Shown: positions 56,612 through 64,000 of the stretch, piece after piece | Layout of the letters: the number at the start of each line of letters is the position of its first letter | How positions within the stretch are numbered: position 1 is the stretch's first letter | Source of the DNA: Bathynomus jamesi | Taxonomy: Eukaryota; Arthropoda; Malacostraca; Isopoda; Cirolanidae | DNA: 64,000 nucleotides | Reading direction: 5' to 3' | Assembly: GCA_023014485.1 (NCBI GenBank) | Contig: JAJOZX010001566.1 | Location: 412,501-476,500 of the forward strand | The notes under the pieces: generated by a model | Database searches by the model: none | The model's input: the letters and a program-made list of their open reading frames with translations, nothing else | What the model was told of the DNA's origin: nothing | Position numbers and translations under genes: made by a program

Positions 56612-56659
56612 CATTCCCTGACGAGGTGTAGCTTTGAATACACGAAAGGCCTTGGAATC
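56612..56659 (+). ncRNA. Hammerhead-like ribozyme of the Penelope-like element
   Basis: Order on the plus strand: CATTCC (helix I), CTGACGA core, a bulged G, GTGTA and TACAC (helix II, loop GCTTTGAA), GAAA, AGGCCT (minimal helix III), T, then GGAATC (helix I partner). Five helix I pairs form. Predicted cleavage is after T56653. The very short, self-complementary helix III suggests it would act best as a dimer. The mirror arm would supply a second copy on the minus strand, but lacks the GGAATC part because the element ends there. Confidence 0.6.
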
Positions 56660-56727
56660 GTTTTTCTTTTTCCTTGTGGGTTTGCAGCATTCATTCATTT
56701 CACGTTTTAGTGTGAAATTCATCCCAT

Positions 56728-56735
56728 ATATATAT

Positions 56736-56806
<71 letters not shown>
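56728..56806. repeat. (AT)n microsatellite
   Basis: About 80 bases of AT adjoining the Penelope-like end. Confidence 0.95.
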
Positions 56807-56808
<2 letters not shown>

Positions 56809-57429
56809 GTGTTCCTTATCAGACGAAAGCGCTTGAACACTATTTCGTGTTTTAACTTTCCTTCGTGGATATTCATCATAATATTATTCACGTATTACTT
56901 TCGTGAAACAATGGATCAATTAGATTTTTAATATCGGTCGTCTGTATATGAACCAATTAGCTTTACAATCATAGAATCATTTTTATAAAGAGGAATCTTC
57001 CTACTTCACATCTTGAAAGAGTGTCGTGGATTCCTTAATAATTGACTCTTACCACATTCTAATATTTTTAAGAGTATCACTTGGTTTACATTTCCTCTGG
57101 TGAAGATTGTTCCAAAATTTTACCTTCAAATATGCATCAGACGCTCTGCTATACATTAATGATCATGATAATAATAATGATAAGCTTTATTACTAGGATT
57201 AAATCCTATTATATATTATTATGGTTAGTGTTCCATATAGCATGTTTATGACTACGTAATTTACATCTTTTACTGGGAAAACTTATTAATTTCTTGGGAG
57301 ATCAACTTCACGCAACGTCGGAAAAATCAAAAGCAACTGAATGCCGATGATAGGTTATGGTGATGAGCAAACAGCCCTGCAGTCACGTAAAACTAAGCTT
57401 TAAGTTTTATAAGAAAAATGGTAGTTTAA

Positions 57430-57434
<5 letters not shown>
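56807..57434. other. No gene recognised
   Basis: Mixed AT-rich sequence without supported features. Confidence 0.4.

Positions 57435-57485
<51 letters not shown>
57435..57485. repeat. (AT)n microsatellite
   Basis: It abuts the LINE B 3' end at 57487. Confidence 0.95.
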
Positions 57486-57486
<1 letters not shown>

Positions 57487-57488
<2 letters not shown>

Positions 57489-58214
57489 TCAACCTTTCAA
57501 ATGTTCCGTGCGATGATTCCTCATTTCACGAAGGTCAAGCTTGTCGCCCCTCCTCTCCAGTTGGCCTGGTGAAGTAGTGAGTTGGTTTCTTGTACTCTCC
57601 ACCTCACATAGCCAGGTACGCCCGGCTCATCTGGGATTGTGCTAAGCCAGGTGTCTAATCTTCTTTTGAAGATGTCCACCGCAACACCACTCGTGTTCTT
57701 TAGGTCTTTCGACAGCTGATTAAACAGTCTTGGTCCTCTCACAACAAAACTATTTTCTTTCAGGGTTAAGGATGTTCCCTGTCTAGCCTTTAATTTGGGA
57801 ACAAGACACAGTCTTCCTTTTCTACTTTCCACTGTTGTTATGGGGAGTTACAGGGTTCAGAGTAAGATTAGGGACTAGTTTCTACATCATTTTCCAAGTG
57901 TAAATAATGGTGTATCGCTCTCTTCTCCTTTCCAGTGAATATAGGTTTAATTCGCGTAACCTTTCCCGGTAATTTAGTTCTTTGCACCCCTTGATCTTGG
58001 CTGTGAAGCTTCTCTGAATCCTTTCTAGCTGTCTCATGTCTTTTTTTTTATATGGGCATGTTAGGACCGAGCAGTATTCCAATTTGGGTATGATCAGTGT
58101 TTTCAGTAGAGGAATCATGATATTCCTATCCCTTCGTTTAAAGGTTCTCGGTACCTGCCCAGTTATTCTCTTTGCTCTATTTACTGCTATCTTATTTTGT
58201 GTTTCAAATTTCGC
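57487..58214 (-). pseudogene. LINE B copy 3: ORF2 C-terminal end
   Basis: Read leftward: IPLLKTLIIPKLEYCSVLTC and QLERIQRSFTAKIKGCKELN near 57990-58118; SLERRRERYTIIYTWK near 57890-57935; CLVPKLKARQGTSLTLKENS, FVVRGPRLFNQLSKDLKN, DIFKRRLDTWLSTI, PGVPGYVRW and a degraded end between 57521 and 57832. The best-preserved LINE B tail in the window, with few stops. It is truncated at 58214 by an (AT)n tract. The 3' end is TTTGAAAGGTTGAAA. Confidence 0.8.
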
Positions 58215-58323
58215 AATATATATATATATATATATATATATAACGTAAAGAACGACGCTTGTATAGGAGATATTCCGCGCAAGATGAGAGAGAGAGAACG
58301 AAACAAATGAAAAAATGAGGTAA

Positions 58324-58394
58324 CCACCCGGGAATCGAACCCGGGATCTTCCGATTGCCGGTCAGATATGATAACCACTACACCATGGGCCTCA
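58324..58394 (-). repeat. tRNA-like sequence, unit 1
   Basis: The minus strand has A-box TGGTGTAGTGG and B-box GGTTCGATTCC at normal spacing. The anticodon stem TCTGA/TCGGA pairs and the T stem CCGGG/CCCGG is perfect. The loop CCGGCAA puts GGC at the anticodon place but lacks the usual U33. The acceptor arms do not pair, so I read it as tRNA-derived and not a working tRNA gene. Confidence 0.6.
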
Positions 58395-58589
58395 CTCCTT
58401 CAAATGCCGTAATTCTTCTACATACGCGCAGAAACCAATGCCCCAAGGGGGCACCTCCCGCATGCCGTAACATTATATACATTTAACTGCAAACACGCAG
58501 TATAATTAACGTAAAGAACGACGCTTGTATAGGAGATATGCCGCGCAAGATGAGAGAGAGAGAACGAAACAAATGAAAAAATGAGGTAA

Positions 58590-58660
58590 CCACCCGGGAA
58601 TCGAACCCGGGATCTTCCGATTGCCGGTCAGATATGATAACCACTACACCATGGGCCTCA
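58590..58660 (-). repeat. tRNA-like sequence, unit 2
   Basis: Identical in all box and stem positions to the copy at 58324-58394, offset by exactly 266 bases. Confidence 0.6.
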
Positions 58661-59163
58661 CTCCTTCAAATGCCGTAATTCTTCTACATACGCGCAGAAA
58701 CCAATGCCCCAATGGGGCACCTCCCGCATGCCGTAACATTATATACATTTAACTGCAAACACGCAGTATAATTAACGTAAAGAACGACGCTTGTATAGGA
58801 GATATACCGCGCAAGATGAGAGAGAGAGAACGAAACAAATGAAAAAATGAGGTAACCACCCGGGCTGGTTTTCTTGATTAAAATTTCGCACTTGAACGTT
58901 TAGTGATTGCGTGTATAATCTGTATATACTTTGAGGGACATAGCGAATAACTGTTAGTGCAAAAGGCGAGAACGCATTAAAGGACATTATTAATAGAGTG
59001 TCGACCTTACTGGCCGATGAATGTGACGTCACCTTTTGTGTGACTAACTTTCATAGAGTTCCGGTAATCTTTATGTATGATGTAGATGTGTCAGTGCTCT
59101 CAAGCAATATAACGAAGTTAAAAATTCATTGACAGTTAAACACCAACACTCCGACAGGTAATT

Positions 59164-60150
59164 GATGACCAGAAAACTGCATTATCTCTCGAACAATTTC
59201 GCTCCGAGTTAGATGCGGTGAAAGTATGTGCGGCAAGACGATCATACGCAAATGTAGTCCAGGGGGCCATCGAGTCCGATTAGGTATGTGGCGAACAGAG
59301 GGGTAGGAATGTTACCCCTACTCCCAAGTCCTTCCCCGCGGGTGGACGTACAACAACATATCACGAGGTTCAAAGGAGTGGTTACCCTCTTGAGCATGAG
59401 GAGTCACTGGTCCCTGAGAGTGCAGATGCTAGTCTGCCTGTAAATGGAAGCAACGTCAACGGGAGTTACACGCCTGGAGGTGTGTTGTCACCGTCGCCTC
59501 CATCGTCACCGTTAGCGGGGGAAGGACACCTGCGCACTCGTATGCACTTGGCAAGTAGGTCCTCCTTCTCCCCTGGTAGAAGAGAAGCGACACAGGCCAC
59601 CGCGGATGAAGGCATGGTTTCATTTCGTCCCTCGTCGCCTGCAACGGGGGTAGGTTGCTTGGGCTGCAGTATGCAGCTTCCGGCGAGTAGCTCCCCTCCC
59701 CCGCAAGAGCAGAGAAAGGGACAGGTAAGTCCCTCTGCCTGGAGACGTGGTGTCTTCTTCTCCCTCGCCTTCGACTGCAGGAGAAGGACACGAAGGGGCT
59801 CAGGAGTCTACCAGGCCTCGGAGGCCGAGGCACCCCTCCCGCATTCAAGCGACCACCTAACGCAGGAGATCGACACTCGGTGAAGGGGAGGGCGGTTGGG
59901 TTGTAGTGGATAAGCGTAGGAGAAGCAAACCCCTTAAATCGGTAACTGCTGCATTGCCGCCTGGCCGAAAAGTCAGCCTTTTCTTCTCTCAAATCAACCC
60001 CTCAAATGAGGAATGTGATGTTCGACACATGGTGGAAGTAGTGTGTAGTGAATACAGTAACTTAATAATTACTCAGCTGAACACCAGATCCCCATTTATA
60101 AGTCAGTGGCCTGAAGGCATTATTGTGCAGGAATATATTTACTTCAGTTG
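59164..60150 (+). pseudogene. LINE D ORF1 (nucleic-acid-binding protein), disrupted
   Basis: The first frame reads DDQKTALSLEQFRSELDAVK, RRSYANVVQGAIESD and a TAG at 59281. It then stays open to 59883 with Pro/Ser-rich sequence (SPSPPSSPLAGEG and similar). A frame change near 59885 leads to EGEGGWVVVDKRRRSKPLKS, LPPGRKVSLFFSQINPSNEE and HMVEVVCSEYSNLIITQLNT up to about 60150. A coiled or linker region with SYANVV followed by a low-complexity middle and a conserved C-terminal block fits LINE ORF1 proteins. One stop and one frameshift are the main lesions. GC content here is clearly higher than in the flanks. Confidence 0.6.
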
Positions 60151-60299
60151 GAGAGGTAATGGCACTGTAAGTAGCAAGAGTAATAATAGGCGCTTGAATA
60201 ATAATGCCTAAACTAATGATAATAATAGTGATGGTAGTTGTGGCAATAGTGGTAATTGTGATGGTAATAATAATAATAATATACATTTTCTATCATCCA

Positions 60300-60620
60300 T
60301 GGCTGCTAACTTGTTGGAAATAGTTTCGTATAACGTGAGATCATTAAGGAATTCACTTGTAGATGTTCAAAAAATCTGTGACAGCAGATTTGATACTCCT
60401 GCAAGAGTACTGGTCACCTAAGAAGAGCTAAAATTTTTCTCTACCATCCTTGATGACCTTATATATCATGCGTCTCAGCAGTAGACTTATCAAATGAGTT
60501 ATTGTACGGTAGGCCCTTTGGTAGAGTTGCTTTCTTAATAAGAAAAAAATTGTCAAAATATATAAGATTTTTAACAAGTAATAATGTAAAGTTGTTAGGA
60601 ATTGGATTGAATTACATGTG
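60300..60620 (+). pseudogene. LINE D ORF2 endonuclease start
   Basis: MAANLLEIVSYNVRSLRNSL (from ATG at 60299-60301) is the opening of an AP-endonuclease domain, with the metal-binding Asn in SYNVRS. Further pieces in shifting frames (EELKFFSTI; LYGRPFG- and VAFLIRKKL-like) continue to about 60610. The expected catalytic Glu block after RFDTPARVL is damaged. Confidence 0.6.
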
Positions 60621-60625
60621 AACAA

Positions 60626-61145
60626 TGATTGCAAGGAAAAACATGACGAAGGATAGGCCTATAAAGGGGCGTACTGGGAAGAACGGTGATGACTGCAATT
60701 CTCTTGCGATGTTCTTAAAATTTCTTCAGAAGTTCTTGTTTGTGAAAAGTGGTTTCTTCTGACTTTACTTCCGGTTTTTGACCGCCTATAGAAATTACTT
60801 CTTTGATAGGCAATTACGAGTTGCGGTAGGCTGTCTTTTCAGCCCGTCTCGTCATTTTACGATTCCGTGCTCATTCTGGAAAAAGTTATTGTCCTGTGGT
60901 TGAAGGAAAGTCTCCTTATTCCATATGGAATTTGTTTCTGACATCCGGCGGAATTGCCTCAACTCATTATTTGGGTTTTATAAAGCACTGGGTTCGTATC
61001 TGCCTTGCACTTTAATGATTGCTTAATTGGTTGTTTTATGGTTGTGACCCAGTTCTTTCCTGCATCTACGAATTCCAGAGAAAATCACGGTTAAGAACGT
61101 GAAAGATTGTTTTACTATGCATGCCAGTCGCAACAGGTATAGACC
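60626..61145. other. No gene recognised
   Basis: Mixed sequence without supported features. Confidence 0.4.
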
Positions 61146-61539
61146 TATATACAGGTCCGTAGCCAGGGGTGGGGTTGGGGGATGGGGGTCGAACGATCCC
61201 CCCTTGACAGGAAAGGTCCACTTTTGTAACCATAGTTATAACTTATGATGTGATATTATAATATGTAACATCATTTAGTAAATAAACACTCATTTTTTTT
61301 GCTTTTTTTAAATTTCACAAACTACTTTAAACTACTCTAAACTACTCTAAACTTAATCACTCTAAACCCCCTCCGCAGTGACTAAGTGGTTGCACCAAAA
61401 GGTTCGCCTTTCTACAATTTCGACCCCTCCGCCCTTGGGAAGTCCTGGTTTCACGAGGTATATATATACATACAGTATATCGCCGTGATATGAACCTTTC
61501 TAGATTTGAACCGACGACCAATTCACCCCCCCCCCCCCC

Positions 61540-61540
<1 letters not shown>
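61146..61540. other. Possible solo hAT end, then unassigned DNA
   Basis: CAGGTCCGTAGCCAGGGG at about 61155 resembles hAT termini; no partner was found. A 10-base unit TCTAAACTAC is repeated near 61325-61350. Around 61370-61520 weak A-box- and B-box-like phrases may be a degraded SINE. A C-run at 61525-61541 precedes (AT)n (61543-61577). Confidence 0.35.
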
Positions 61541-61581
<41 letters not shown>

Positions 61582-61588
61582 CTGGTTT

Positions 61589-61715
61589 ACCTTGGTTTTG
61601 CTTCCTCCTGAATTGCTCATTCTGACGAAGGTCAAGCTTGTTGTTCCACCTTAGACCTACAGTGTAACGTGGAATCCGACCTACCTCACCACAGGCAGGG
61701 TGCCCGTTTACCTCA
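61589..61715 (-). mobile_element. SINE1 3' part
   Basis: The minus-strand tail AAAACCAAGGT, GAATGAGCAATTC, ACAAGCTTGACCTTCGTC and GGATTCCACGTTACACTG matches SINE1 at 28411 and 53518. The tRNA heads are missing. Confidence 0.65.
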
Positions 61716-61728
61716 GGAACGCGGGAAC

Positions 61729-62755
61729 CTGGTTCCCGTACAAACCACCACGATCGGGTGCAATTTCAGCTAGGCATGAACTTAACTTTTCGAAATCTTA
61801 ATTTTTGCATATAAAAACAAATGCAATTTTGAGACAATGTATAGTCAATGGAAGACAATTGTCCAAGATAGCTTTAATGGTCAAATACAACATGATTGCG
61901 GTCAGACTACATTATTATCTAAACCTTAAAGGGTGAGCTTTGCTCCGGTCTACCCTATTTCATTCCAAGACAGTTGGACTAAAGTTACTATACCATTGAG
62001 TACAAGTACAAGTTAGAATTATAAGTACACTAAACCCCGTTATTTCGTGATTCATTATAATTCGTTATGTCGGGTTATTTCGTAATTTCTTGCGGCGTCG
62101 TGATTTTCAGTAATTCGATTAGGCCAGAGTCTCGAGGGTCACGAATTAGTCGGGTTTTAGGGTACTTGTAATTCTACCTTTTATTTGTAATTGTACTCCA
62201 TGGTATGGTAACTTTACTCCAACTGTATGGTATGGTAACTTTACTCCAACCTGGTTCCCGTACAAACCACCACGATCGGGTGCAATTTCAGTTAGGCATG
62301 AACTTAACTTTTCGAAATCTTAATTTTTGCATATAAAAACAAATGCAATTTTGAGACAATGTATAGTCAATGGAAGACAATTGTTCAAGATAGCTTTAAT
62401 GGTCAAATACAACATGATTGCGGTCAGACTACATTATTATCTAAACCTTAAAGGGTGAGCTTTGCTCCGGTCTACCCTATTGCATTCCAAGACAGTTGGA
62501 CTAAAGTTACTATACCATGGAGTACAAGTACAAGTTAGAATTATAAGTACACTAAATCCCGTTATTTCGTGATTCATTATAATTCGTTATATCGGGCTAT
62601 TTCGTAATTTCTTGCGGCGTCGTGATTTTCAGTAATTCGATTAGGCTAGAGTCTCGAGGGTCACGAATTAGTCGGGTTTTAGGGTACTTGTAATTCTACC
62701 TTTTACTTGTAATTGTACTTCATGGTATGGTAACTTTACTCCAACTGTCTTGGAC
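61729..62755. repeat. 522-bp tandem duplication with internal inverted repeat
   Basis: Sequence from GGTTCCCGTACAAACC at 61731 recurs at 62253 and remains very similar to about 62755. Within each unit, an arm with TTGGACTAAAGTTACTATACC is answered in inverted order by GGTATGGTAACTTTACTCCAA. The core has TTATTTCGTGATTC / GTCACGAATTAGTCG phrases. The unit may be a duplicated pogo-like foldback. No coding sequence. Confidence 0.8.
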
Positions 62756-63089
62756 ATGTTCTTTGTACCATACTTAGAAACACTGTTGATATTAGCAAGA
62801 ATTTCCCTACTATGCCTACTGGCAACTTTAGCTGAAGTGTTAGCCTATTTATACATTTTGTGCTATTTATTTTGCTACACATTTTAACACTATCAAATTA
62901 ATAATGAATGACAACGCATTCTATTTCACGTTGCACTTGACATCTGGTAAAAAGCTCTTTATTGGACGTATCAAAAATGGTTCAAATAGCATCAGAAAGT
63001 CTACCGGACTAAATGAAATCGCTTCTTAAAATGCAAAGATTTCCAGGAGAATCCTACAGAGTCTCACTTTGCTCAACCCCTAGGTACAC
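62756..63089. other. No gene recognised
   Basis: AT-rich sequence without supported features. Confidence 0.4.
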
Positions 63090-63097
63090 CTCCAGCT

Positions 63098-63717
63098 CAG
63101 GGCTTGGAAATCGCCGAAAAATCGCCGACGATAATCGCTGCCATTTTCCGTGACGATAATCGCGATATTGACGATATTTGATGATTGAATGAATCCATCC
63201 GTATGGCTGATCACCTCCAACATCAGGAGCTGCCTCAAGACCACAACAGTAGAGATGTTGATGTTCCTGAACACTAATTACGAAGTCGTTTTTCAGCAGC
63301 AGCAGTAAGCAGTTAGAGCTGGAACATTGTGAGCTTTGTGAAACGTAGTTGCATTGCATGTTTAACGTTTGATACAATCCTTTCCTTACCTTTGAAAGTG
63401 CCGGTGTCATTCTTTTCCCTAATTCTTTTGTCAATCAATACAAACAATTTAATATATTTGTAGCCCTAATCACATCATTCAATCATAGAATATAGTAGCA
63501 TACAACAATCAGCGTTGTTTTCGCTTTGATATTAACAGAAAAACGTTATCACGCAGTTTCACAGCTGAAATTGTCGGAAATTATAAAAATTTACATAAAA
63601 AACTTGTTAAAAACTTTTCTATGACGATTATCGTTTTCCGAAAAATGGCCGTGATTATCGCCGATTTTTTCCGCGGCGATCGATTATCACGATATCAGCG
63701 ATTATCGCCAAGCCCTA
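63098..63717. mobile_element. hAT MITE with CGATAATCGC ends in a SINE1 copy
   Basis: The left end is CAGGGCTTGGAAATCGCC and the complement of the right end is TAGGGCTTGGCGATAATCGC. The 8-bp flanks CTCCAGCT (63090-63097) and CTCCGGTT (63718-63725) agree at 6 of 8 positions. GATAATCG repeats fill both ends. Confidence 0.7.
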
Positions 63718-63870
63718 CTCCGGTTGTGGATCCCCGGTTTCCGTACATCTGATGGATAAAAGGGAACCCTGACCACGGGTGGTCAGAAATTACAAGGTCC
63801 TTGCCTTGACTCGATCTCACGACCCTCCCGATCAGCAACCCAGCGTCTCAACCATTAGGCCACCCTACGG
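63718..63870 (-). mobile_element. SINE1-related copy, second head and body
   Basis: On the minus strand: GGTGGCCTAATGGTTGAGACGC (A-box region), GTGAGATCGAGTC (B box), TAATTTCTGACCACCCGTGG, then GGGGATCCACAACC. It matches the second head and body of SINE1 at 53650-53760, with a different downstream part. Confidence 0.65.
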
Positions 63871-64000
63871 TAGATACCAAGGGTATTAAGGAGCCTAAAT
63901 GCCCATTTAGCGAACTTAGCTTCCTTTGGGCCGCTTAACTATTTTTTGTTTGGTTTGATGAGTACTGTTTCTCTTGTACATATTAAAAATTCTTAAGAGT

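Larger units (their letters stand above)
56071..56727 (+). mobile_element. Penelope-like element, inverted 3'-end copy
   Basis: Two arms (56071 to about 56338 and about 56385-56660) are near-perfect inverted repeats, giving a 3'-end-to-3'-end structure. The plus arm encodes the protein tail. Beyond it is a unique end (GTGGGTTTGCAGC to GAAATTCATCCC) that stops at an (AT)n tract. The left end (AAGGCC at 56071) coincides with the predicted cleavage site of the hammerhead on the minus arm. Inverted and terminally repeated copies are typical of Penelope-like elements. Confidence 0.7.
58241..58863. repeat. Tandem 266-bp units with a tRNA-like core (2.3 copies)
   Basis: Unit starts at 58241, 58507 and 58773 give a constant 266-base period. 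The units differ at only a few bases (for example GAGATATT, GAGATATG, GAGATATA). The third unit stops at 58863, just inside the tRNA-like T arm, where LINE D begins. Each unit also holds a short GA run and a GCCCCAAGGGGGC-type inverted repeat. Confidence 0.9.
58864..60625 (+). mobile_element. LINE D: 5' half of a non-LTR retrotransposon
   Basis: It runs from the junction with the tRNA-like repeat through a 5' UTR (58864 to about 59160), ORF1 (about 59164-60150) and the start of ORF2 (60300 to about 60610), where recognisable sequence stops. No RT region is present. A 5'-complete but 3'-truncated LINE is unusual, since target-primed reverse transcription normally loses 5' ends. Later deletion or breakage is likely. 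Confidence 0.65.

Noticed and set aside
58324..58394. Functional tRNA gene (GGC anticodon)
   Set aside because: The acceptor strands do not pair and the anticodon loop lacks U33. It is repeated in a 266-bp unit, so a tRNA-derived repeat is more likely.
58241..58863. CRISPR-like array
   Set aside because: Unit length is 266 bases with no short-repeat/spacer alternation, in an animal genome.
59456..59992. 178-codon minus-strand frame
   Set aside because: It is the antisense shadow of the GC-rich LINE D ORF1, which reads convincingly on the plus strand.
63054..63434. 126-codon minus-strand frame
   Set aside because: It lies across the end of a hAT MITE. The plus strand has faint hAT-like phrases, and the frame has no domain.

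Overview
The window is intergenic, repeat-dense animal DNA; I recognise no intact host gene. Several signs point to an arthropod, and a decapod crustacean is the best fit: TTAGG/CCTAA telomere-type pentamers, abundant di- and trinucleotide microsatellites, and jockey/CR1-like LINE proteins of the kind common in crab genomes. The organism call rests on memory of these families, not on a search.

Almost every readable coding stretch belongs to a transposable element. 1-1.3 kb: the 3' half of an unnamed DNA-transposon family ('family A' here). 5.3-5.7 kb: a Penelope-like terminal hairpin with a hammerhead-like ribozyme, and a LINE scrap. 7.06-15.09 kb: an 8-kb hAT element (hAT1) split by a second, nearly intact three-exon hAT (hAT2), which itself carries a foldback element filled with telomere-like repeats. 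15.7-22.5 kb: a LINE remnant, SINEs, an internally deleted hAT, and a hAT nested inside a mariner-like MITE. 24-26.3 kb: hAT fragments and a hAT MITE. 27.3 kb: a second foldback with a telomere-like core. 28.4 kb: a dimeric tRNA SINE. 29.9-34.1 kb: a CR1-like LINE on the minus strand, broken by a hAT and by a mariner that holds another hAT. 37.8-42.8 kb: small Tc1/mariner derivatives, hairpin MITEs, SINEs and hAT MITEs.

43.6-48.2 kb: a deep nest, with a hAT MITE inside a LINE inside a hAT inside a Tc1. 48.41-50.68 kb: a complete family A element with inverted termini and a 6-bp target duplication. 50.7-58.2 kb: several copies of one LINE ('LINE B') in both orientations, with hAT MITEs, a SINE and a longer Penelope-like inverted copy. 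58.2-60.6 kb: tandem 266-bp units containing a tRNA-like sequence, fused to the 5' end of another LINE. 61.6-64 kb: SINE pieces, a 522-bp tandem duplication and a hAT MITE.

There are about 18 hAT-like insertions whose ends and 8-bp target duplications can be read directly, so the order of many insertions can be worked out. The most interesting items are family A (a widespread 'uncharacterized protein' that here sits between transposon ends), the Penelope hammerheads, the telomere-array foldbacks, and the tRNA-like tandem at the LINE junction.
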